13,166 nt of DNA, taken from Candidatus Omnitrophota bacterium (GTDB lineage Bacteria > Omnitrophota > Koll11 > Gygaellales > Profunditerraquicolaceae). Within the stretch, counting starts at the first letter, position 1, and each line of letters opens with the position of its first letter. The translations under genes were made by a program, and so were the position numbers. The stretch covers positions 1 through 13,166 of the forward strand of contig JAQUNE010000025.1 of NCBI GenBank assembly GCA_028717765.1, in the 5' to 3' direction. The notes under the pieces were generated by a model that saw nothing but the letters and a program-made list of their open reading frames with translations, was not told the DNA's origin and ran no database searches. Positions 1 to 6,817 of this stretch are shown here, piece by piece.

Positions 1-2
1 TT

Positions 3-104
3 TCTGCAGGTATTCGTAAAGAACATTTTAGTGCAACTCCTACTTATATGGCCTGCCGGTATTGCGCCTATCATCAGGTCTGTCCGTTTGCGGCGATTAA
101 ATAA
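3..104 (+). CDS. PD-(D/E)XK nuclease family protein, C-terminal fragment
   Basis: Open from the left edge; only the last 33 codons and the TAA are present. The fragment carries a Cys cluster, C-x2-C-x5-C (fragment residues 18, 21 and 27), in the context TYMACRYC...VCPF and ending a few residues later. This terminal pattern is typical of RecB/AddB/Cas4-like PD-(D/E)XK nucleases, where the last three cysteines of a 4Fe-4S cluster follow the nuclease core. The catalytic motifs and the first cysteine would lie upstream, outside the window. By inference it is a DNA-end-processing exonuclease (AddB-type or a stand-alone RecB-like nuclease); which subfamily cannot be told from 33 residues. It is not clearly cotranscribed with the next gene, which has its own promoter. 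Confidence 0.6.
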   Translation, partial: SAGIRKEHFSATPTYMACRYCAYHQVCPFAAIK

Positions 105-125
105 GCATAGGATTTTTCTAATAAT

Positions 126-155
126 CATTGACATGGTCAATGGAGAAGGTAAAAT
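126..155 (+). promoter_or_regulatory. Promoter with palindromic operator-like site
   Basis: A perfect -35 TTGACA (128-133) and a -10 TAAAAT (150-155) are separated by 16 bases, with the predicted start near 162 and the small peptide gene beginning at 183. The -35 box sits inside a 17-base inverted repeat: CATTGAC (126-132), spacer ATG, GTCAATG (136-142). No T-run follows, so it is unlikely to be the terminator of the upstream nuclease gene. A repressor or activator site is the inference; no regulator is identified. Confidence 0.55.
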
Positions 156-182
156 ATAAAGATTAAATTGAGGGGGAGAACA

Positions 183-383
183 ATGTCAAAGAAGCAAAAG
201 AAAAGTTGGGTAAGGCCGATGTTGACATTATTAACAAGGGGAGATAGACAAGAGGGGGTCTTGCTTGCCTGTAAGTTCAGCGTGGGGCCGGTTTTCTATG
301 CTGGTAGCACCTGGTCTATGTGCCAGTGGCAGACTACCGTGGGCAGCTGCGTTAACAATTGTAGCACTGTCGCGTCGTCGTAG
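183..383 (+). CDS. Small cysteine-containing peptide, possible RiPP-type precursor
   Basis: A 66-residue product, not recognised as any characterised family. The ATG at 183 is chosen because a Shine-Dalgarno AGGGGGAG (171-178) lies four bases upstream and a good promoter precedes it. The N-terminal half is charged and leader-like (KKQKKSWVRPMLTLLTRG, then EGVLLACK). The C-terminal half is Gly/Ser/Thr-rich with cysteines at 30, 47, 56 and 60 and tryptophans at 44 and 49. There is no signal peptide or membrane segment. From memory, similar short proteins with a W-x-K/R-P-x-L-T-x-L-x-R-G start followed by a variable Cys-rich tail recur in uncultivated bacteria, which resembles a leader-core arrangement. 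No maturase, protease or transporter is adjacent, so a modified-peptide role is only a hypothesis; a plain metal- or redox-binding peptide is equally possible. Confidence 0.55.
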   Translation: MSKKQKKSWVRPMLTLLTRGDRQEGVLLACKFSVGPVFYAGSTWSMCQWQTTVGSCVNNCSTVASS

Positions 384-426
384 CCCTTGCATCCTTGGGA
401 TTTGGTCTGATGATTACGGCTCTGCC

Positions 427-852
427 TTATTTTTTAATCACCTTAAACGAATCAAAGCTCGCATCGCTTTTTTGACCGCCCAGGGAAACCTGTTTTAAGA
501 CCCAGGTATAAACCTCTGCGTCTGTAAATGTATCTGCGCTGATCTTAGTAGTAGTTATATCTGAGGGGATTTGTTTTTTAAGGATCAAATTTGCTTCCAC
601 AGTATTGTAGCCTTTGTATAAGCGAAAATCATAATAGTCTACTGTTACCGCGTATTCGCCGCCCCATTTGAACTCCAAGTCGTTTTTTCCGGTTAGTACA
701 ACAGTTTCTGTGATGGGAAAAATTAATCTTGGTTCAGGTAGATTGTTTAATGCTTCTGCCGCGCCTCTACCGACTTCAAAAGGGTAGGCGCTGTTATAGG
801 TAAAGAGCAGCAGTAGGGATAGGGGTAACAAATATTTTATCTTTCTTTGCAT
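427..852 (-). CDS. Secreted hypothetical protein, beta-sandwich-like
   Basis: A 141-residue protein with an N-terminal signal peptide: basic MQRKIK, a hydrophobic stretch at about residues 8-18, and a likely cleavage near NSA-Y at 22. The mature part is about 120 residues, rich in alternating hydrophobic, Thr and Lys residues, and ends ...SFKVIKK. Phrases such as EFKW, DYYDFRLYKGYN and YTWVLKQVSL suggest a fibronectin-type-III-like fold; this is inferred from the pattern, with no named family recognised. There are no cysteines in the mature protein and no lipobox. The start is supported by AGGAG eight bases upstream on the minus strand (about 858-862). It is transcribed away from the deaminase gene, with overlapping promoters between them. 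Its 3' end lies 43 bases from the stop of the cysteine peptide, so the two converge. Confidence 0.7.
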   Translation of the reverse strand: MQRKIKYLLPLSLLLLFTYNSAYPFEVGRGAAEALNNLPEPRLIFPITETVVLTGKNDLEFKWGGEYAVTVDYYDFRLYKGYNTVEANLILKKQIPSDITTTKISADTFTDAEVYTWVLKQVSLGGQKSDASFDSFKVIKK

Positions 853-875
853 TTTTGACTCCTTTCTGTTATAAT
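847..875 (+). promoter_or_regulatory. Promoter of the deaminase gene
   Basis: -35 TTGCAT (847-852), a 17-base spacer and a perfect -10 TATAAT (870-875), giving a start near 882. The -35 lies over the start codon of the divergent secreted-protein gene. Confidence 0.6.
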
Positions 876-901
876 TCTACAATATTTATATTTTGATGCA
901 A
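874..901 (-). promoter_or_regulatory. Promoter of the secreted-protein gene
   Basis: Reading the minus strand, -35 TTGCAT (plus positions 896-901), a 16-base spacer and -10 TAGAAT (874-879). Transcription would start near 867, leaving about 14 bases of leader that still contain the AGGAG ribosome site. The -10 overlaps the plus-strand -10 (870-875) by two bases. Confidence 0.5.
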
Positions 902-910
902 GGAAAAAAA

Positions 911-1387
911 GTGGAAAAATTAAAGCAAGAATATATGCTCCTGGCAATCGCGCAAGCCAAAAAGAACTTTAAGAGCCTGGCAGGGGGGCCATTCGGAGCT
1001 TGTATTGTTAAACATAACAAGGTTTTGTCTGTAGCGCATAATACGGTATTGAAGGAAGATGCCACTTGCCATGCTGAAGTTAACGCGATTCGACAAGCAT
1101 CTAGGAAACTCAAGAGTTTTGACCTAAGCGGGTGTGTAATCTATTCGACAACTGAGCCGTGTCCAATGTGCTTTAGCGCGATCCACTGGGCAAGAATTGA
1201 CACAATTGTTTACGGCACTTCGATTTTGGACGCTAAGCAAATTGGCTTCTGTGAATTAAGCATCTCTTGTAATAAGCTTAATCGCCTGGGAGGCGCAAAA
1301 ATCAAGATTATCCCGGGGTTTTTCTATGAAGAGTGTTTAAGGCTCTTTCAGCAGTGGGATAAGCTCGAAAATAAACAGGTATATTAA
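911..1387 (+). CDS. Guanine deaminase-like CDA-fold zinc enzyme
   Basis: A cytidine-deaminase-fold hydrolase that deaminates a nucleobase, with a Zn2+-activated water. The zinc and proton-shuttle motifs are complete: H54-A-E56 and, about 30 residues later, P83-C84-P85-M86-C87. The GGPFGA segment at 25-30, the W-A-R after PCPMC and the C-terminal W-x7-K-x2-Y closely follow Bacillus subtilis GuaD (156 residues; this is 158 from GTG). The GTG at 911 is preferred: AGGA (901-904) lies six bases upstream and the N-terminal length then matches GuaD. An in-frame ATG at 896 would add five residues but has no ribosome site. The region after G-F (112-113), where GuaD has acidic substrate-binding residues, reads C-E, so guanine specificity is uncertain; another purine or pyrimidine derivative, or tRNA adenosine, cannot be excluded. 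Confidence 0.8.
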   Translation: MEKLKQEYMLLAIAQAKKNFKSLAGGPFGACIVKHNKVLSVAHNTVLKEDATCHAEVNAIRQASRKLKSFDLSGCVIYSTTEPCPMCFSAIHWARIDTIVYGTSILDAKQIGFCELSISCNKLNRLGGAKIKIIPGFFYEECLRLFQQWDKLENKQVY

Positions 1388-1409
1388 GCTAAATAATTAT
1401 TAGATTTTG

Positions 1410-1438
1410 TTGACTAATAACCTAGAATAGCGTATAAT
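1410..1438 (+). promoter_or_regulatory. Strong promoter for rpsO-pnp operon
   Basis: -35 TTGACT (1410-1415), a 17-base spacer and -10 TATAAT (1433-1438). The predicted start is near 1445, immediately before the extended ribosome site GGGAGGTGA. It is the only clear promoter I found for the seven-gene operon up to 9142. Confidence 0.75.
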
Positions 1439-1465
1439 ACTAAAAAATAAAGGGAGGTGAAGAAA

Positions 1466-1735
1466 TTGGTTTTAGTAAAAGACAAAAAGAAAGCGATTAT
1501 TGAAAGTTTTAAGGTACATACTAGGGATACCGGATCAGCGGATGTGCAAATTGCGCTTTTGACTGAGAGAATTAACTCTTTAGCTGGGCATTTTAAGGAT
1601 AACAAAAAGGATCATCATTCCCGCCGCGGACTTTTGGCACTAGTCGGAAGGCGCCGCAGACTGCTTGCTTATCTCAAGAAAAAAGACAGCAAAAAGTACG
1701 AAGAGATTATCGAAAAGCTCAAGCTGAGAAAATAA
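1466..1735 (+). CDS. rpsO: 30S ribosomal protein S15
   Basis: S15 binds the central domain of 16S rRNA early in small-subunit assembly and helps form the inter-subunit bridge with 23S rRNA. The diagnostic block [14 protein letters not shown] (about residues 23-36) and the rRNA-binding H-x-x-D-x-x-S-R-R-G-L-L segment ([10 protein letters not shown]) are intact, followed by the basic C-terminal helix ending LKLRK. The TTG at 1466 is the likely start: it gives exactly 89 residues, the usual family length, and is preceded by GGAGGTGA (1453-1460) at five bases. The in-frame GTG at 1457 is inside the ribosome site itself. It is the first gene of the operon, 41 bases before pnp, an ancient pairing in which S15 often represses its own translation. 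Confidence 0.96.
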   Translation: MVLVKDKKKAIIESFKVHTRDTGSADVQIALLTERINSLAGHFKDNKKDHHSRRGLLALVGRRRRLLAYLKKKDSKKYEEIIEKLKLRK

Positions 1736-1776
1736 ATCAAATCCGTATTAATCCTTAAAGAAAGGTGTAGAAGATC

Positions 1777-3867
1777 ATGCAAGAGAGTACGATGAAGCTT
1801 AAATTTGGAAAGAACGACTTTGTCCTTGAAACAGGCAAAATTGCCAAACAGGCCAATGGCGCGGTTACCATTCAGTATGGAGGAACCGTTGTCCTGGTAA
1901 CTGCCTGTATGTCAAAAGAACTAAGAGAAGGGCAGGATTTCTTTCCTTTAACCGTAGAATATCAGGAGAAAACTTATGCTGCCGGCAGGATCCCCGGTGG
2001 TTTCTTTAAAAGAGAGGGTAGGCCTTCGGAGAGCGAGATTTTGACTGCGCGTTTAATTGACCGCCCCGTACGCCCGCTTTTTCCCAAAGGTTTTTTAAAT
2101 GAAGTGCAGATTATGGCGCTTGTTTTATCCAGTGATGGAGAGAATGACCCTGATGTGTTGGCGGTTTGCGGAGCTTCAGCTGCGCTTTCCATATCCGATA
2201 TCCCGTTTAATGGCCCCTTGGCTTGCTGCCGTGTGGCCCGGGTGAACCAGGAATTTATCATTAATCCTACCTATGCAGAATTAGATAGCGCAGATTTAGA
2301 TGTAGTTTTAGCGATTAATAATAAGGGTATTGAAATGCTTGAGTCGAAGGCTAAAGAAGTTTCTGAGGAAGATTATATGCAAGCGGTGAAGGTGGGATTT
2401 GAGGCATTGCAAGAATTATTACGCCTTCAGGAAGAATTCAAAGCTAAATTTGGCAAGCCTAAAGCCACTATTGAATTAAAAGCAACCAGCCCTGCTTTAA
2501 AAAAGCAGGTAGAAGAATTAGCTGGGGAAAAATTAAAAGAAATTTATGATATTGGCAACAAAGATGAACGTGAAGAAAGAGTAGATTTATTAGCTAAAGA
2601 GCTGGGAGAGAAGCTTGCCTCTGATGAATGTACGACCAGCGATATAAAAACCGCATTGGTTGAAGTAGAGCAGATGCATGTGAGAAAGAAAATCCTGGAA
2701 GGCAGCCGTGTAGACGCAAGGGCATTTACGCAAATCCGTCCGATTAGCTGTGAAGTTTCCTTTCTGCCGCGAACTCATGGTTCAGCCCTTTTTACGCGCG
2801 GGCAAACGCAGAGTTTGGCTGTAACTACTCTCGGAACAGGCGAGGATGAACAGATGGTTGAGGCGCTGGAAGGCGAGAAATTTAAGACCTTTATGCTGCA
2901 TTACAGTTTTCCTCCTTTTAGCGTGGGAGAAACTGCTCCGGTACGCGGCCCTGGCCGTCGGGAAATTGGCCACGGTGCTTTAGCGGAAAAATCTCTCATG
3001 GCAGTTGTTCCTTCAAAAGAAAAATTCCCTTATACGATCAGGGTGGTTTCGGAAATCTTAGAGTCTAACGGTTCTTCAAGTATGGCTACAGTCTGTGCTG
3101 CAACTCTTTCTTTGATGGATGCAGGTGTACCGATAAAAGACCCGGTAGCCGGAGTAGCATTGGGATTAATTAAAGAGGGCAGTAAAGAAATCATACTTAC
3201 AGATATCTCCGGATTAGAGGACCATTTTGGCGATATGGATTTTAAAGTTGCTGGCACCAAAAAAGGGGTGAGCGCAGTACAGTTAGATTTAAAGATCGAT
3301 GGCATTGGGCTGGAATTGCTGCAAAAAGCCTTAGCACAAGCAAAAGAAGCGCGCCTGGTTATTCTTGATAAAATGATCGCCAGTCTCGCTAGCCCTCGGA
3401 AGGATTTATCTTCTTATGCCCCGCGCATCGAGGTTTTAAAAATAAATACGGAAAAAATCGGAGAGTTGATCGGTCCCGGCGGAAAAACCATTAAGGCCAT
3501 TATTGCTGCCACCGGAGCAAGTATTGATATTAAGGATGACGGTACGGTTTTAGTCGGCTCGACCGACGCGGCAAAATCAAATGACGCAATCAAGATGGTC
3601 AAGGCGATCACCGATGATGTTGAAGTAGGGAGGATCTACTCGGCTAAGGTAAAACGCATTATGCCATTTGGCGCTTTTTGCGAAATTGCGCCGCGTAAAG
3701 AAGGATTAGTGCATGTTTCTGAATTATCCAATAAATTTGTAAAAAATGTTGAAGAGGTAGTGAAGATCGGCGATGAAATTAAAGTTAAAGTTATTGGAAT
3801 AGATGAATTAGGTAGAATTAACCTCAGTAAAAAACAGGCAGAGGAAGACACTACTAATAAGCAGTGA
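1777..3867 (+). CDS. pnp: Polyribonucleotide nucleotidyltransferase (PNPase)
   Basis: A phosphorolytic 3'-5' exoribonuclease, trimeric, acting in mRNA decay and small-RNA turnover. The 696-residue length is normal. Domains in order: RNase PH 1 (about 10-140, with FFPLTVEYQEK and GRIPGGFFKREGRPSE), helical linker (about 145-240), RNase PH 2 (about 300-530), KH (about 550-610, GPGG at 566-569) and S1 (about 615-690). The acidic metal-binding residues are present in the D482-H-F-G-D-M-D488 segment, matching E. coli D486 and D492. The upstream E. coli ILGDED reads ISGLED here, one conserved acid changed to Leu. The start is ATG 1777 with AAAGGTG (1761-1767) upstream; ATG 1792 is a possible alternative. 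Its TGA overlaps the GTG of ftsK by four bases. Confidence 0.97.
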   Translation: MQESTMKLKFGKNDFVLETGKIAKQANGAVTIQYGGTVVLVTACMSKELREGQDFFPLTVEYQEKTYAAGRIPGGFFKREGRPSESEILTARLIDRPVRPLFPKGFLNEVQIMALVLSSDGENDPDVLAVCGASAALSISDIPFNGPLACCRVARVNQEFIINPTYAELDSADLDVVLAINNKGIEMLESKAKEVSEEDYMQAVKVGFEALQELLRLQEEFKAKFGKPKATIELKATSPALKKQVEELAGEKLKEIYDIGNKDEREERVDLLAKELGEKLASDECTTSDIKTALVEVEQMHVRKKILEGSRVDARAFTQIRPISCEVSFLPRTHGSALFTRGQTQSLAVTTLGTGEDEQMVEALEGEKFKTFMLHYSFPPFSVGETAPVRGPGRREIGHGALAEKSLMAVVPSKEKFPYTIRVVSEILESNGSSSMATVCAATLSLMDAGVPIKDPVAGVALGLIKEGSKEIILTDISGLEDHFGDMDFKVAGTKKGVSAVQLDLKIDGIGLELLQKALAQAKEARLVILDKMIASLASPRKDLSSYAPRIEVLKINTEKIGELIGPGGKTIKAIIAATGASIDIKDDGTVLVGSTDAAKSNDAIKMVKAITDDVEVGRIYSAKVKRIMPFGAFCEIAPRKEGLVHVSELSNKFVKNVEEVVKIGDEIKVKVIGIDELGRINLSKKQAEEDTTNKQ

Positions 3868-6050
3868 AAGAAAGAAGACTCAATGAAATTAAAGGAGTTA
3901 TATTAGTAGCCATTGGATTAATTATCCTGGCGAGCTTGCTTTCTTTTACTCCTTATGACTTAAAGTTCTACACCTCCCATCCTAATATCCCTCCTAAGAA
4001 TCTGATTCGGACCTTCGGTGTATATCTTGGCGGTATGCTTTTATTCCTTTTTGGCTGGGCTAGTTTCTTTGTCCCTTTGTTTGTGATTTATCTGGGGGTG
4101 AGGATCTTTCGCCAGGAGGGAATGGATTTAAGGATCCCGCGTATCTTAGGAATCGTAGTTTTTTTACTTTCCATAAGTAGCCTGATCAGCTTAAGCTTGG
4201 GTAACGAGGTAAGGTCTTTTTCCCGGGGAGGCTTCTTGGGGTTTGCCACTGCTAACTTTGTCGCTACTTATTTTGGCCGCCTGGGAGGGTATATTACCTT
4301 TATTACCCTGGGGATCCTTTCTTTTGCTTTGGTTACCGAGATTTTAATTTCAACTTTTTTCTCGCAGCTGATCGACAAATTTAAAATGCTTTTACACCCA
4401 TTCGCAAATTTTAAGTTTAAAGAAAGGCCGAAGGTAGTTAAGCTAAAGCCGCAAAATTCAGTACCTCTAATAAAGGTAAAAAATGCGCCAGTGAAAATAG
4501 AAGAAGATGAGTCGAATAAAGAGGCAGTGCCCAAATTTGGCTTGACCGGCAAGCCTAAGATCCAGATTAAAACTAAGCCTGTGGAGTCAGAGCCAAAGTC
4601 GCATTATCAGGAAATTCAAATTGGTGACTATCATCTTCCTAGTTTAGATTTATTAGTTTCGCCTCCTCCGTTGGAAGCCAGGCAGATTAAGGAAGACCTT
4701 GAGGCCAACGCACGCATCTTGGAAGAAACTTTGAATGACTTTGGAATTTCCGTGAAGGTAACGGATATTGAGCGCGGCCCGGTAATTACGCGCTATGAGC
4801 TTGAACCAGCTCCGGGAGTGAAATTAAACCGGATTGTTTCTTTGGCGGATGATATTGCTTTAACCATGAAGGCTCCTTCAGTAAGGATCGTTGCACCCAT
4901 TCCTGGAAAAGCCAGGGTGGGGATTGAAGTCCCTAATATGCAAAGTAATTTGGTCTATCTTAAAGAAACACTGGTTTCGAATGAATTCCAAAAATCCGAC
5001 TCGAAATTAACCTTGGCCTTAGGCAAGGATATTGCTGGGCATCCGGTAGTCACTGATTTAGCGGATATGCCGCATCTATTAATTGCCGGGACCACCGGTT
5101 CTGGAAAGACTGTTTGTGTAAATAGCCTAATCCTCTCGATGCTCTTTCGCGCAACACCTAATGAATTGAAATTTTTAATGGTCGATCCAAAAATGGTAGA
5201 GTTAGCACCTTTTAACGGCCTACCGCATTTATTGTGCCCTGTGGTTACCGACGCCAAGAAAGCAGCCGTGGCCTTAAATTGGGTGGTGAACGAGATGGAG
5301 CAACGCTACCAGCTTTTGGCTAAGGCGGGAGCAAGAAATATCGAAGCCTATAATGAGAAGCAGGAGAAGATTCCTTACATTGTAATTATAATCGATGAGT
5401 TGGCAGATTTAATGATCGTTTCCCGCGATCAGATTGAAACCGCAATTACCCGCTTAGCGCAGCTTTCGCGCGCCGTGGGGATCCATTTGATCCTCGCAAC
5501 ACAAAGGCCTTCAGTGGATGTAATTACCGGCGTAATTAAAGCGAATTTTCCGGCACGCATCTCTTTTAAGGTTGCCTCCAAAGTGGATTCTCGTACTGTA
5601 CTTGATGCTAACGGAGCTGATAAACTTCTTGGCAAGGGCGACATGTTATTCCTCTTGCCAGGAGAAGAGAAATTAATCCGCGCCCAGGGCACCTTGGTGA
5701 GTGACAAGGAAATTGAAGCAGTAGTAGATTTTATTAAGGAGCAAGCAGCGCCGATCTTTAACGAGGAAATATTAAAGGATCAACAAAAGTCAACCGTAGC
5801 CAACGGAGAAAAAGACGAACTTTTTGATCAAGCGGTCCGGGTGATCATGGAGAGTAATCAGGCCTCAGTTTCGATATTGCAGAGAAGGATGCGCTTAGGT
5901 TATACACGCGCGGCACGCATTATCGACATGATGGAGGTTGAGGGTTTAGTTGGCCCATTTGAAGGAAGTAAGCCCCGCAAGATCCTCGTTGACCGGGAAG
6001 CCTGGCTTGAGCAGGAAAAAAGCGAAATGCAGAAACAAGGGACAAATTAA
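3864..6050 (+). CDS. ftsK: DNA translocase FtsK/SpoIIIE
   Basis: A septal membrane-anchored hexameric ATPase that pumps chromosomal DNA during division and helps resolve dimers. The N-terminus has about four membrane spans (near 10-28, 49-80, 93-112 and 138-160). A short basic/acidic linker runs from about 165 to 250, far shorter than in E. coli and closer to SpoIIIE. The motor has Walker A GTTGSGKT at 409-416 and Walker B IIID-E-L (D511-E512). The C-terminal winged-helix gamma domain (about 650-712) has LQRRMRLGYTRAARIIDMME, the DNA-reading helix that recognises orienting sequences. The start is GTG 3864 in a GTGA overlap with the pnp stop, so translation is probably coupled. At 728 residues it is full length. 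Whether it acts with XerCD/dif here cannot be seen. Confidence 0.96.
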   Translation: MKERRLNEIKGVILVAIGLIILASLLSFTPYDLKFYTSHPNIPPKNLIRTFGVYLGGMLLFLFGWASFFVPLFVIYLGVRIFRQEGMDLRIPRILGIVVFLLSISSLISLSLGNEVRSFSRGGFLGFATANFVATYFGRLGGYITFITLGILSFALVTEILISTFFSQLIDKFKMLLHPFANFKFKERPKVVKLKPQNSVPLIKVKNAPVKIEEDESNKEAVPKFGLTGKPKIQIKTKPVESEPKSHYQEIQIGDYHLPSLDLLVSPPPLEARQIKEDLEANARILEETLNDFGISVKVTDIERGPVITRYELEPAPGVKLNRIVSLADDIALTMKAPSVRIVAPIPGKARVGIEVPNMQSNLVYLKETLVSNEFQKSDSKLTLALGKDIAGHPVVTDLADMPHLLIAGTTGSGKTVCVNSLILSMLFRATPNELKFLMVDPKMVELAPFNGLPHLLCPVVTDAKKAAVALNWVVNEMEQRYQLLAKAGARNIEAYNEKQEKIPYIVIIIDELADLMIVSRDQIETAITRLAQLSRAVGIHLILATQRPSVDVITGVIKANFPARISFKVASKVDSRTVLDANGADKLLGKGDMLFLLPGEEKLIRAQGTLVSDKEIEAVVDFIKEQAAPIFNEEILKDQQKSTVANGEKDELFDQAVRVIMESNQASVSILQRRMRLGYTRAARIIDMMEVEGLVGPFEGSKPRKILVDREAWLEQEKSEMQKQGTN

Positions 6051-6055
6051 AAACC

Positions 6056-6817
6056 ATGGAATCTGTCGGCACACGCCTAAAAAATAAACGCCTGGAAAAA
6101 GGGTTAACCCTAGAAGAGGCCCAGAAGAGAACCAAAATTCATCTGAATATCTTACGCTCGATTGAAGATGATAGCTTGGTAGGGGTCAGCCCGATTTATA
6201 TCAAAGGTTTTTTAAAAATTTATTGTAAATTTTTGGGTGTTGATCCACGCGAATATATTCCGGATTATAAAGAGCCGCAAGCCAACCGTCAGTTTAGCGC
6301 GAATGTAAAATCTGAAAGCGAAACTGCGCAAAGAATATCTTTCGCGAAACTCGTTAGTTACCTGCCGCGTATCAGAATAAAAACTATTATCATTGTCGTT
6401 TTATTTGCGTTTGGCTGCTTAGGTTTATTCAAAATAGGGAAATTCTTATCGACAAGAAAACATCTTAAACCATTAAAGAGGGCAGAGAGCGTAAGTGCCT
6501 CGGTGAAAAGTGAAAAAAAGGCGCAGCCAGAGAAATCCCAGAAGATCCCGCTTAGCAGTACGATCAAATTAGGGGTTCACGCAAAAGAAAATTGTTATAT
6601 TACTTTGAAGACAGACGGCCGTTTAGTTTTTCAGGGGTTATTTCGTAAAGGCATCTCAGAGAGTTGGCAGGCAAAGGAAAAAATCGAATTTTCTCTCAAC
6701 AATGCCGGGGTGATAGACCTGCAGATTAACGGTAAGCCAATTTCTAGCCTAGGCAGAAAGGGCCAGTCAGTTAAAGGTATTGTTACCAAAGAAGGCGGTT
6801 TGGAAATTTTACACTAA
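6056..6817 (+). CDS. rodZ: RodZ-like cytoskeletal membrane protein
   Basis: A 253-residue protein with RodZ architecture. The N-terminal helix-turn-helix of the Xre type (about 1-70; GTRLKNKRLEKGLTLEEAQKRT, then YIKGFLKIYCKFLG) in this family binds MreB rather than DNA. One transmembrane helix follows (about 108-127) with basic residues before it. A Lys/Ser-rich periplasmic linker (about 130-165) leads to a DUF4115-type beta domain (about 168-253; VHAKENCYITLKTDG ... DLQINGKPI). By family knowledge it links MreB filaments to the wall-elongation machinery, so the cell is probably rod-shaped or curved. No good ribosome site lies before ATG 6056 (AAGGGA at 6037-6042 is 13 bases away), suggesting coupling to ftsK five bases upstream. 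The stop shares one base with the rimO ATG (TAATG). Confidence 0.88.
   Translation: MESVGTRLKNKRLEKGLTLEEAQKRTKIHLNILRSIEDDSLVGVSPIYIKGFLKIYCKFLGVDPREYIPDYKEPQANRQFSANVKSESETAQRISFAKLVSYLPRIRIKTIIIVVLFAFGCLGLFKIGKFLSTRKHLKPLKRAESVSASVKSEKKAQPEKSQKIPLSSTIKLGVHAKENCYITLKTDGRLVFQGLFRKGISESWQAKEKIEFSLNNAGVIDLQINGKPISSLGRKGQSVKGIVTKEGGLEILH

Noticed and set aside
168..182. Earlier in-frame start for the small peptide
   Set aside because: It would place the start inside the AGGGGGAG ribosome site; ATG 183 with correct spacing is better.
384..426. Possible terminator hairpin between the convergent small peptide and secreted-protein genes
   Set aside because: Only four-base arms (AGCC/GGCT) far apart, with a T-rich run that is partly coding; not convincing.
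265..498. Second frame covering the peptide gene and the 3' end of the secreted-protein gene
   Set aside because: No ribosome site, no recognisable protein pattern, and it overlaps two better-supported genes.
855..875. TTGACT followed by TATAAT as the deaminase promoter
   Set aside because: The spacer is only nine bases; TTGCAT at 847-852 gives the correct 17.
896..910. ATG 896 as start of the deaminase
   Set aside because: No ribosome site; GTG 911 has AGGA at six bases and matches the family N-terminal length. Not fully excluded.
1391..1400. AATAATTATT palindrome after the deaminase gene as terminator
   Set aside because: Pure AT with no stable stem.
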